Source of the DNA: CAZHBA01 sp964530225
GTDB lineage: Bacteria; Pseudomonadota; Alphaproteobacteria; UBA6615
Direction: 5' to 3'
NCBI GenBank assembly: GCA_964530225.1
Contig: CAZHBA010000002.1
Span: forward strand, 1-12,664
Length of the DNA: 12,664 bases
Under the pieces are notes generated by a model. That model searched no databases. It was not told the origin of the DNA and saw nothing but the letters and a program-made list of their open reading frames with translations. Position 1 is the first letter of the stretch. Every line of letters starts with the position of its first letter. Both the position numbers and the translations under genes were made by a program. Below, in pieces: positions 1-6,957 of the stretch.

Positions 1-406
1 GCGCGGCGGTCCCGGCATGCAGGAAATGCTCTACCCCACCAGCTATCTCAAATCCAAGGGGCTAGGCAAGGACTGCGCACTCATCACCGACGGCCGTTTC
101 TCCGGCGGCTCGTCGGGATTGTGCATCGGCCATGTGTCGCCCGAGGCGGGCGAGGGTGGAGCCATTGCATTGATCGAGGAAGGCGACGCCATCGAAATCG
201 ATATTCCGGCGCGCTCCGTCCGCGTGGCCGTGGACGAGGATGAGCTGGCCCGCCGTCGCGAGGCCATGGAGGCTAAAAACAGCGGCGCCTGGGGGCCGGC
301 CCAGCCGCGAAAGCGTTTTGTTTCCGGGGCGCTCAAGGCTTACGCTGCCATGACCACCAGTGCCGCCAAGGGCGCGGCGCGCGACGTGAGTCAGGCCGAA
401 AAGTAG
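1..406 (+). CDS. ilvD: Dihydroxy-acid dehydratase, C-terminal part (5' end outside window)
   Basis: The enzyme dehydrates 2,3-dihydroxy-3-methylvalerate and 2,3-dihydroxyisovalerate to the 2-keto acids that precede isoleucine and valine. Only about the last 134 residues are present. The frame is open from base 2 (RGGPGMQEMLYPTSYLKSKG), so the ATG at 17 is internal and not a start. The family hallmark ALITDGRFSGGSSGLCIGHVSPEA is visible over bases 79-150. The tail, with LARRREA, the AYAAMTTSAAKGAARD stretch and a stop at 404-406, matches the E. coli-type enzyme rather than phosphogluconate dehydratase or the sugar-acid dehydratases. The Fe-S cysteines lie upstream and cannot be checked. It converges on xthA across 158 nt in which I see no clear rho-independent terminator. 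Confidence 0.95.
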   Translation, partial: RGGPGMQEMLYPTSYLKSKGLGKDCALITDGRFSGGSSGLCIGHVSPEAGEGGAIALIEEGDAIEIDIPARSVRVAVDEDELARRREAMEAKNSGAWGPAQPRKRFVSGALKAYAAMTTSAAKGAARDVSQAEK

Positions 407-564
407 CCGCGATGTGGGACCAGCAACGCGATGACCCAGTGCAGAGTGATGGACATTCTTCCATATGAGTCTTTGGTGTTGCAGCACTGCATGGCGGCCT
501 CTCCAAAAGAATGAGTGATTACACCTTAAGGATATAAATTCTCCGGGCATTTGACAATCCGCCG

Positions 565-1359
565 TTAGTAAGGGTTTTCCTCGTTCAGTTCGCACCACAC
601 CGTGGTGTGGTCGGAGGGTTTTTCCAGCCCCCTCGGTCCACGGTCGATGGCGCACCCAGAAAGCCGGTCGGCGGCCTGGGGCGATAACAGAAGATGATCG
701 ATGCGCAGGCCGTGATCCTTGTTCCAAGCGCTGGCCTTGTAATCCCAGAAGGTATAGGCGCCGCCGCCCGGGTCGATGGCTAGAACGGCGTCGGTGAATC
801 CGAGATTGAGAAGGGCGCGGAAGCGGGCGCGGGTTTCGGGTCGGGCCAGGGCGTCTTCGCGCCAGGCCTCGGGGTTGTAAACGTCGCCGTCATCAGGGAT
901 GACGTTGTAATCGCCGCCCAACACCAGCGGTTCCTCGTATGTGAGAAGATCCCTGGCATGGGCGGCCAGCCGTTCCATCCAGGCCAGCTTGTAGGGGTAT
1001 TTCTCACCATCCACTGGATTGCCGTTGGGAAGGTAAAGGGAGGCGACGCGGATCATGTCTTCGCCGAATCCGGTCACCGCCTCCACATAGCGCGCCTGTT
1101 CGTCTGAAGGGTCGCCGGGTAGTTTGGTGATCACGTCTTCCAAGGGGGTGCGCGAGAGGATGGCCACACCGTTATAGGATTTCTGGCCCCGTACCGCGCA
1201 GCTATATCCTGCGGCCTCGATTTCCAGAGTCGGGAAGGCGTCGTCCATGCATTTGATTTCCTGCAACAGCACCAGATCGGGCGTGGCCTTGTCCAGCCAG
1301 CCCAGCAGATGAGCCAGACGCGCCCGCACCGAATTGACGTTCCAGGTGGCGATTTTCAC
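565..1359 (-). CDS. xthA: Exodeoxyribonuclease III (AP endonuclease family)
   Basis: This is a Mg-dependent 3'-5' exonuclease and apurinic/apyrimidinic endonuclease of base-excision repair, in the endonuclease/exonuclease/phosphatase fold. It has 264 residues, close to E. coli XthA. Visible active-site elements are N7 in ATWNVNS, E34 in LLQEIK, the LYLPNG motif near 109-113, D150 and N152 in GGDYNV, D221 in LRIDHLLL, and the terminal SDH at 249-251. The start is GTG (1357-1359 on the minus strand). A GAGG about 10 nt upstream supports it and the family consensus begins exactly there (MKIATWNVNS). It lies 130 nt downstream of erpA on the same strand and could share its transcript, though a palindromic repeat sits between them. 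The gene appears intact. Confidence 0.95.
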   Translation of the reverse strand: MKIATWNVNSVRARLAHLLGWLDKATPDLVLLQEIKCMDDAFPTLEIEAAGYSCAVRGQKSYNGVAILSRTPLEDVITKLPGDPSDEQARYVEAVTGFGEDMIRVASLYLPNGNPVDGEKYPYKLAWMERLAAHARDLLTYEEPLVLGGDYNVIPDDGDVYNPEAWREDALARPETRARFRALLNLGFTDAVLAIDPGGGAYTFWDYKASAWNKDHGLRIDHLLLSPQAADRLSGCAIDRGPRGLEKPSDHTTVWCELNEENPY

Positions 1360-1393
1360 GGGAGGCCAGCCTCGTTAGCAGACAAAATACAGA

Positions 1394-1472
1394 CCTTATC
1401 CTGAGCTTGTTAAAGGATGGGTCGAGCCGGATTAAACTGGAGTCTCCATGCTTCGACAAGCTCAGCATGAGG
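1394..1472. repeat. Imperfect palindromic intergenic repeat (two 26-nt arms)
   Basis: The left arm, 1394-1419, contains CCTGAGCTTGTTAAAGGATG. The right arm, 1447-1472, contains CATGCTTCGACAAGCTCAGC. As inverted copies they agree at 21 of 26 positions, with two of the mismatches able to form G-U pairs, around a 27-nt spacer. The core (CTTCGACAAGCTCAG and its complement) resembles a repeat seen between genes in many proteobacterial genomes, especially alphaproteobacteria; that is from memory and was not searched. In the minus-strand transcript it would fold into a long hairpin between erpA and xthA, where it could end, stabilise or split the message. Its effect on expression is inference. Confidence 0.7.
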
Positions 1473-1489
1473 ACATTAGAGAGCGAAAG

Positions 1490-1861
1490 CTAAACCGAAA
1501 AGCTGGCGCCGCAACTGCACTGGGTGGTGGCATTGGGATTGGTGAGCTGGAACGAGGCACCGCCGAGGCTTTCGGCCCAGTCGAGTTGGCTGCCACCAAT
1601 GAGATCGAGCGAGGCTTCGTCGGAGACCACGTTGATACCGCCGACCTCGAACAGCCGGTCGTCGTCGCCCACCGTGTCGTCGAAGGAAAATCCGTAGGTA
1701 AAGCCCGAGCAGCCGCCGCCATTGACGTAGACGCGCAACATCAGGTTGTTGTCTTCCTCTGCCGCCAGCAGTTCGCTAACACGGGCGATGGCGCTGTCGG
1801 TCAGCGTGATCGTGCGCAGCAACGGTTCGCCGTCTGGTGTCTCGGTTGCATTTTTGCTCAT
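1490..1861 (-). CDS. erpA: Iron-sulfur cluster insertion protein, A-type carrier
   Basis: A-type carriers receive Fe-S clusters from the assembly scaffold and pass them to apo-enzymes. The protein has 123 residues. The three cluster-ligand cysteines are present: C51 in NGGGCSGFTYGF, and C115 and C117 in the C-terminal CSCGASFSV. The preceding NPNATTQ is typical of ErpA rather than IscA or SufA, so ErpA is favoured within the HesB/IscA superfamily. The first 15 or so residues are a poorly conserved polar extension. The ATG at 1861 is used; an AGGAG lies upstream but at a long spacing of about 14 nt. A likely promoter lies at 1905-1932 on the same strand. The gene is divergent from dgt and upstream of xthA. 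Confidence 0.93.
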   Translation of the reverse strand: MSKNATETPDGEPLLRTITLTDSAIARVSELLAAEEDNNLMLRVYVNGGGCSGFTYGFSFDDTVGDDDRLFEVGGINVVSDEASLDLIGGSQLDWAESLGGASFQLTNPNATTQCSCGASFSV

Positions 1862-1904
1862 GGCAGCCGGATTTGCTCCTATGGCCTATAATGGGCTGGA
1901 TAGC

Positions 1905-1932
1905 TATGTATGAATAAGCACACATTTGTCAA
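1905..1932 (-). promoter_or_regulatory. Probable sigma-70-type promoter of erpA
   Basis: Read on the minus strand, a perfect TTGACA (-35, bases 1932-1927) is followed after 16 nt by TACATA (-10, bases 1910-1905). The predicted start of transcription is near 1898, giving a leader of about 37 nt before the erpA ATG. The -35 is consensus; the -10 is only a partial match and the spacer is one base short of ideal. No SD or operator for a specific regulator (for example IscR) could be identified with confidence. Confidence 0.5.
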
Positions 1933-1973
1933 TTTTCCGTTGCAATAGAATGCCGCGCGCGTACTTTGCCACC

Positions 1974-3200
1974 ATGCCCGCAACTCAAGCTCAAAGTCGC
2001 CCGATTCGCCCGGCCACTGCCAGCTATGGCCCGGTACTGGCGCCCTATGCCTGTGATCCGGCGGCCAGTCGCGGCCGCCTGCACGACGAGCCGGAAAGCG
2101 CCTACCGCAGTGCCTTCCAGCGCGACCGCGACCGGGTGATCCATTGCGGCGCCTTCCGTCGGCTCAAGCACAAGACCCAGGTGTTCGTCTATCACGAGGG
2201 CGATTATTACCGCACCCGGTTGACTCACTCGCTGGAGGTGGCGCAGATCGCGCGCTCGATCAGCCGCGCCCTGGGCCTCAACGAAGACCTGGCTGAAGCG
2301 CTCGCCCTAGCGCACGATTTCGGCCACACACCGTTCGGCCATGCCGGTGAGGACGCGCTCGATACGGCGATGGCGCCCTATGGTGGCTTCGACCATAACG
2401 CCCAGACGCTGCGCCTAGTGACCAAGCTCGAGCGCCGCTACCCGACCTTCGATGGCCTCAATCTGTCGTGGGAGGCCTTGGAAGGATTGGTCAAACATAA
2501 TGGCCCTTTAATTGGGTCGCGTGCGTCCGATCAAAGGCCGTTGCCGGCGGCGATCACTGAATATGCCGAGGGCCACGATTTAGCGCTTGATACCTATGCC
2601 TCGGCGGAAGCTCAGGCCGCCGCCCTGGCCGACGACATCGCTTATAACAGCCACGACGTCGATGACGGCCTGCGGGCGAAACTGTTCGATATCGACGATG
2701 TCGCCGGCCTGCCGCTGGTGGGCCCGGCGTTCCAGAAGATGCGCCAGCGCCATGGCGACATCGAACGGCGGCGTTTAATCCATGTCTCGGTCAGCCAGAT
2801 GATCGGCGCCATGGTCGAGGACCTGCTTGGCGAAACGCGGCGGCGGCTGGAGCAAACGGAGGTTGCGTCGGTTGAGGATATCCGCGCGCTCGATGGCCCT
2901 GTGGTGGCGTTCTCCGAGGAATTGGCCACCGCAGACCGGGCGGTAAAGACCTTTTTGGGCAAGAACATGTACCGGCACCATCGGGTCAACCGCATGACGT
3001 CCCAGGCGCGCCGCATAGTTGGCGAAATGTTCGACCTGATGTTCGCCGAACCGAAATTGTTACCGGCTGAGTGGCGCAGCCAGGCCGAGGAAAAGGGCGA
3101 TGCCGGGCGGGCACGCATGATCGCTGACTACATCGCTGGCATGACCGACCGTTACGCGCTAGAGGTACACCGCAAACTATTTAATCCGGAAGCACTTTAA
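1974..3200 (+). CDS. dgt: Deoxyguanosinetriphosphate triphosphohydrolase-like protein (HD domain)
   Basis: Members of this family hydrolyse dNTPs to deoxynucleoside plus triphosphate and so influence dNTP pools. From ATG 1974 the protein has 408 residues, near the usual size for the alphaproteobacterial dGTPase-like type 2 group. The HD metal site is visible as H85 (TRLTHSLEVAQIAR), H114-D115 (ALAHDFGHTPFGH) and the late aspartate in ALADDIAYNSHD (about 220-228). FRRLKHKTQVFVYHEGD at 61-77 and GFDHNAQTLR at 138-147 are other family blocks. The start is uncertain: in-frame ATG 1950 and TTG 1926 also exist and none has a clear ribosome site; 1974 is preferred because conservation begins after it. 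The stop codon shares one base with the argS start (TAATG), indicating coupling. A plus-strand TATAAT at 1887-1892 may be its -10, but no matching -35 is evident. Confidence 0.92.
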   Translation: MPATQAQSRPIRPATASYGPVLAPYACDPAASRGRLHDEPESAYRSAFQRDRDRVIHCGAFRRLKHKTQVFVYHEGDYYRTRLTHSLEVAQIARSISRALGLNEDLAEALALAHDFGHTPFGHAGEDALDTAMAPYGGFDHNAQTLRLVTKLERRYPTFDGLNLSWEALEGLVKHNGPLIGSRASDQRPLPAAITEYAEGHDLALDTYASAEAQAAALADDIAYNSHDVDDGLRAKLFDIDDVAGLPLVGPAFQKMRQRHGDIERRRLIHVSVSQMIGAMVEDLLGETRRRLEQTEVASVEDIRALDGPVVAFSEELATADRAVKTFLGKNMYRHHRVNRMTSQARRIVGEMFDLMFAEPKLLPAEWRSQAEEKGDAGRARMIADYIAGMTDRYALEVHRKLFNPEAL

Positions 3201-4957
3201 TGAACGTTTTCAGTACTTTCAAAGAAGTTATTCAGACCGAAATAGAAGCGTTGCAGAACGCCGGCAGCCTGCCGATAGACCTTGATACCTCGCGCGCGTC
3301 CGTCGAGCCACCGCGCGAAGCAGCTCATGGCGATCTCGCCAGTAATGCAGCGATGGTTTTGGCCAATGCGGCGGGCATGAAGCCGCATGACCTGGCGAAA
3401 CTATTGACCAAGCGGCTAGAGGCCCGCCCTCATATCGTCGCCGCTGAAATAGCCGGGCCCGGATTTATCAACTTGCGCCTCGACGACGATTTTTGGCGCG
3501 AGCATTTGCGCGATGTGCTAGCCGCAGGCGTTTCCTATGGCGATTCCACCGTGGGGCAGAGCGAGCCGGTCAATGTCGAATATGTCTCCGCCAATCCCAC
3601 TGGGCCACTCCATGTGGGCCACGCCCGCGGTGCGGTATACGGCGATGTGCTAGCGTCGCTACTCTATAAGGCGGGTTACGCGGTCACCTGCGAATACTAC
3701 ATCAACGACGCCGGTGCCCAGGTTGATGCGCTGGCACGCTCGCTGCACTGGCGCTACTGTGAGGCGCTGGGCGACGACAAGGGCGACATGCCCGACGATT
3801 TGTATCCCGGTAATTACCTTGTCCCCGTCGGCAAGAAATTAGTCGCGCGCGACGGCGAAAAGTGGCGGGATAAGGCCGAGAGCGGCTGGCGGGCCGAGTT
3901 TCGCCAAATCGCGGTTGACGCCATGATGGAACAGATCCGTGACGATCTTGAGGCGCTGGGTATAGCGCAGGCGGTGTTTACCTCGGAGCTTTCCCTGGTC
4001 GAGGCCGGCATGGTTGACGCCGTGGTCAAGACCTTGGAAGGTAAGGACCTAATCTATGTCGGTGTGCTGGAACCGCCCAAGGGCAAAAAGCCCGACGATT
4101 GGGAAGAACGCCCGCAAACCTTGTTCCGGGCCAGCGACTTCGGCGACGACAGTGACCGACCGTTGAAAAAGTCTGACGGCTCGTGGACCTATTTTGCTAG
4201 CGACCTAGCCTACCATCTGGATAAGTACCGCCGCGGCTTCAAAACCCTGATCAATGTCTGGGGGGCCGATCATGGCGGTTACGTCAAACGGATTACTGCC
4301 GGAGTCGCGGCGCTGACTGGCGGCGAAGCCGAACTTGACGTCAAGCTGTGTCAGCTAGTGCGGTTACTGGAGGGAGGCGAGGTCGCTCGGATGTCGAAAC
4401 GGGCCGGCACCTTCGTCACCCTGCGCGAGCTGGTCGACACCGTAGGCCGTGACGTGGTGCGCTTCATTATGTTGTCGCGGAAGAACGATGCGCAACTTGA
4501 TTTCGACTTGGTCAAGGTGCGCGAGCAAACCCGCGACAACCCGGTGTTCTATGTGCAATACGCCCACGCGCGCAGTCATTCGGTCGCGCGTATGGCCAAG
4601 GAGGCATTTCCCGACGCCGAATTCACGGTCGAGGCGGTGCGTGACGCCGATCTAGCTCGCTTGACCGACTCGGATGAACTTGCGTTGATCAAAACGATTG
4701 CCGCGTGGCCGTCCACCGTGGAAGGGGCGGCGGGAGCCCACGAGCCGCACCGGCTTACCTTTTACCTGTACGACTTAGCGGCGGCATTCCATGCGCTGTG
4801 GAGCAAGGCTCGCGAGGATGCTTCGTTGCGATTTGTCGTTGCCAATGATGCCGAATTAACCCGGGCTCGCATGGCGCTGGTGCTTGGCGTGCGCACGGTG
4901 GTGGCTTCCGGGTTGCGGGTTATGGGTGTTGAGCCAGTGGACGAATTGCGGGCGTGA
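3200..4957 (+). CDS. argS: Arginine--tRNA ligase
   Basis: This class I aminoacyl-tRNA synthetase charges tRNA-Arg in the cytoplasm. It has 585 residues, normal for the family. The N-terminal additional domain, which contacts tRNA, is recognisable from EAAHGDLASNAAM (about 40-52) and GPGFINLRL. The class I signature HVGH is at 138-141 in VEYVSANPTGPLHVGHARGA. The KMSKS-equivalent is MSKR at 398-401 within ARMSKRAGTFVTLREL, the reduced form often found in ArgRS. The C-terminal helical anticodon-binding domain, with a YVQYAHAR block and the LYDLAAAFHALW segment, is complete. A GGAAG at 3188-3192 lies 7 nt before the start, which overlaps the dgt stop by one base. A 10-nt gap separates it from the SPOR gene. 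Confidence 0.97.
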   Translation: MNVFSTFKEVIQTEIEALQNAGSLPIDLDTSRASVEPPREAAHGDLASNAAMVLANAAGMKPHDLAKLLTKRLEARPHIVAAEIAGPGFINLRLDDDFWREHLRDVLAAGVSYGDSTVGQSEPVNVEYVSANPTGPLHVGHARGAVYGDVLASLLYKAGYAVTCEYYINDAGAQVDALARSLHWRYCEALGDDKGDMPDDLYPGNYLVPVGKKLVARDGEKWRDKAESGWRAEFRQIAVDAMMEQIRDDLEALGIAQAVFTSELSLVEAGMVDAVVKTLEGKDLIYVGVLEPPKGKKPDDWEERPQTLFRASDFGDDSDRPLKKSDGSWTYFASDLAYHLDKYRRGFKTLINVWGADHGGYVKRITAGVAALTGGEAELDVKLCQLVRLLEGGEVARMSKRAGTFVTLRELVDTVGRDVVRFIMLSRKNDAQLDFDLVKVREQTRDNPVFYVQYAHARSHSVARMAKEAFPDAEFTVEAVRDADLARLTDSDELALIKTIAAWPSTVEGAAGAHEPHRLTFYLYDLAAAFHALWSKAREDASLRFVVANDAELTRARMALVLGVRTVVASGLRVMGVEPVDELRA

Positions 4958-4967
4958 GGCGGAATAA

Positions 4968-5924
4968 ATGGCGACAATAGACTACGATCACGAAGCTGAG
5001 CACATTGAACCGGGGACGGCCTTTGAAGAGCCGTCGCGCAGCTTGCGCTGGCGGATGAAAGTATTGGGTGGTTTGCTTGCCCTTGTAGCGGTGGCGACTC
5101 TCGGCTGGGTGGTGTGGATTGCCTATGACGAAGGTGTTCGCACCGGCACCGTTAAAACCGTGCCGGTGATACGCGCCGACGCTGGCGAGATCAAACGTAA
5201 ACCCGATCAACCCGGCGGCCTGGAAGTTCCTCATCAGGGTATACTGGTGTTCGGCCGATTGGCCCCCGGGCAGGCCAACGAACCGGTCGAACGATTATTG
5301 CCGTTGCCCGAAGTGCCGATCAAGCTGCCGGTAAGCGGAAGCAGCCGGCCACCGGAGGTAAAAGCGGTCGGTCCGACAACGGTTCGGCCGGACACGGAAA
5401 TTGTGGCGGCGCTAACGCCAAAACTCATCGAGCCAGCGCCGGCTAAAAAAGTGCCGTCGGTACCGACGGTCGATTCGGCGGAGATCGTTGCCAATACTCG
5501 GCCGCCGGCGGGCGTGCCCTTGGAGGCGCAGACCGATCTGGAGGTGAAAACGCCAGCCCCGCCACCGGTGGCTAAAGAAAAAGCACAGTCGCCTACAAAA
5601 GTCGTAGTAAAAACGCCAGATTCGGCACCGGAACCGGCTCCGGTTGAAAAACAGCCGGTAATACCGCCTGAGGCGGCTTGGAGGATTCAACTGGTTGCCC
5701 TGAATAATCCGAAGGATGCGGAAAGAGTTTGGGGTCGGTTGCAAAAGGCTAATAGTGATTTGCTCGGCGGGCTGACGTTACGCGTGCTGGCGGCCAAGCT
5801 GAAAAAGGGCACTTTCTACCGCGTTCAGGCAGGGCCGTTAGCCAGCCGTGCAGTGGCATCGGCTTTGTGCGGTACGCTGAAATCGAGAAAACAGGATTGT
5901 CTGGTTGTCGCTCCCAAGCGGTGA
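4968..5924 (+). CDS. Membrane-anchored SPOR-domain protein
   Basis: SPOR domains bind septal peptidoglycan stripped of stem peptides, so this is probably a cell-envelope or division-associated protein. It has 318 residues. A short cytoplasmic N-terminus precedes one transmembrane helix at about 32-52 (VLGGLLALVAVATLGWVVWI). The periplasmic part has a conserved-looking box at 71-97 (RKPDQPGGLEVPHQG) that recurs in alphaproteobacterial SPOR proteins. Then comes a Pro/Ala/Val/Lys-rich linker of roughly 100-230, and finally the SPOR domain at about 236-318 (AAWRIQLVALNNPKDAERVW through GTFYRVQAGPLASRAVA). An AGGCGGA just upstream supports ATG 4968. It follows argS by 10 nt, and the nagZ start lies inside its last 20 bases. 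The specific cellular partner is unknown. Confidence 0.85.
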   Translation: MATIDYDHEAEHIEPGTAFEEPSRSLRWRMKVLGGLLALVAVATLGWVVWIAYDEGVRTGTVKTVPVIRADAGEIKRKPDQPGGLEVPHQGILVFGRLAPGQANEPVERLLPLPEVPIKLPVSGSSRPPEVKAVGPTTVRPDTEIVAALTPKLIEPAPAKKVPSVPTVDSAEIVANTRPPAGVPLEAQTDLEVKTPAPPPVAKEKAQSPTKVVVKTPDSAPEPAPVEKQPVIPPEAAWRIQLVALNNPKDAERVWGRLQKANSDLLGGLTLRVLAAKLKKGTFYRVQAGPLASRAVASALCGTLKSRKQDCLVVAPKR

Positions 5925-6939
5925 TGTTCCAAGCGCGGTAATTTTCGGATGCGCCGGTCTTAAGGTGACGCCGGACGAAAGCGCGCTATTTCGCACAGTA
6001 AACCCCCTGGGCTTTATCCTGTTCGCCAGAAATTGCGAAACACCGGATCAAGTCACACGGCTGGTTGCTGAATTGCGTGATACCGTGTGTCGCGCCGATG
6101 CGCCGGTGCTCGTCGATCAGGAAGGTGGGCCGGTGCGCCGGTTGCGGCCGCCCCATTGGGACGATGTGCCAGCAGCGGCACGCTTTGGCGAGTTGTACGG
6201 CCAAGACCGGGAAGGCGCGAGTGTGGCTGCTGAACTTGCCGGGCGTCTCATCGCCGCGCAGTTGGCACCGCTGGGCATAACGGTAACTTGCGCGCCTGTC
6301 CTCGACGTTTCGTTCCCCGACACAGCAGACTTGATCGGCGAGCGTGCTTTCGCCTCCGATCCAGCGGTGGTCACCGAGTTGGCTAGCGCGTTCTGCGACG
6401 GCTTGCTGACCGGCGGCGTATTGCCGGTAATAAAGCATATGCCCGGCCACGGCAGGGCGACCGTCGACAGCCACCTGGAGGTGCCGCGCGTTACGGCGGC
6501 GGCCGAGACGTTGCGAGAGGCTGATTTCGTGCCGTTTCGTGCACTGGCGGAGCTGCCGTTGGGAATGACCGCCCATGTAGTGTTTGAGGCGTTAGAGACC
6601 GACAATGTGGCGACGGTGTCGAAAGCCGTAATCGGCAACATCATTCGCGGCGAGATTGGCTTTGATGGATTTTTGATGACCGACGATATTGGCATGGGCG
6701 CGCTGAGTGGCGATATGGCCAAGCGCTGTGACGCGGCGCTCTCCGCCGGTTGCGACACTATCCTGCATTGCTCGGGCGACTATGGTGAGATGCAATGCGT
6801 CGGCGCTGCGGTACCGCCATTGGGTAACGCTGCACAAGAGAGGTGGCGAAGAGCGGTCGCGCAATTAGCGCCGGCTGCCGGTATTGTGGGGGCTGCGGAA
6901 TTAGCGCGGCAGTTGGCCGAGGTTATAGGTAGTGCTTGA
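5905..6939 (+). CDS. nagZ: Beta-N-acetylhexosaminidase, peptidoglycan recycling (GH3)
   Basis: NagZ removes N-acetylglucosamine from GlcNAc-anhydroMurNAc peptides in the cytoplasm during cell-wall recycling. From TTG 5905 the protein has 344 residues, typical for a single-domain GH3 NagZ. The blocks in order are AVIFGCAGLKVTPDE (11-25), NPLGFILFARN (33-43), DQEGGPVRRL (71-80), the catalytic loop KHMPGHGRATVDSH (177-190) with its Asp/His acid-base dyad, and MTDDIGMGAL (258-267), whose Asp pair holds the nucleophile. No ATG or GTG lies between the upstream stop and the conserved N-terminus. TTG 5905 with AGGA at 5893-5896 (8-nt spacing) is the best start, overlapping the SPOR gene by 20 nt. It is probably co-transcribed with the SPOR gene, giving two adjacent peptidoglycan-related genes. 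Confidence 0.93.
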   Translation: MSLPSGDVPSAVIFGCAGLKVTPDESALFRTVNPLGFILFARNCETPDQVTRLVAELRDTVCRADAPVLVDQEGGPVRRLRPPHWDDVPAAARFGELYGQDREGASVAAELAGRLIAAQLAPLGITVTCAPVLDVSFPDTADLIGERAFASDPAVVTELASAFCDGLLTGGVLPVIKHMPGHGRATVDSHLEVPRVTAAAETLREADFVPFRALAELPLGMTAHVVFEALETDNVATVSKAVIGNIIRGEIGFDGFLMTDDIGMGALSGDMAKRCDAALSAGCDTILHCSGDYGEMQCVGAAVPPLGNAAQERWRRAVAQLAPAAGIVGAAELARQLAEVIGSA

Positions 6940-6957
6940 TGGCTGGAGGCCGATGAC

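Noticed and set aside
407..564. Possible terminator or small gene in the ilvD-xthA convergent gap
   Set aside because: Only short stems are present (for example TGCAG-CA-CTGCA and ATGGA/TCCAT) with no T-run, and no open frame with a ribosome site was found. I see nothing supportable here.
62..727. Long minus-strand open frame (221 codons) across the end of ilvD and xthA
   Set aside because: It lies antisense to the clear ilvD frame and overlaps xthA; the protein has no recognisable family and an Arg/His/Gly-rich make-up typical of a GC-rich shadow frame.
5986..6576. 196-codon minus-strand open frame within nagZ
   Set aside because: It is antisense to well-conserved nagZ motifs, lacks any recognised domain, and is explained by codon bias of the real frame.
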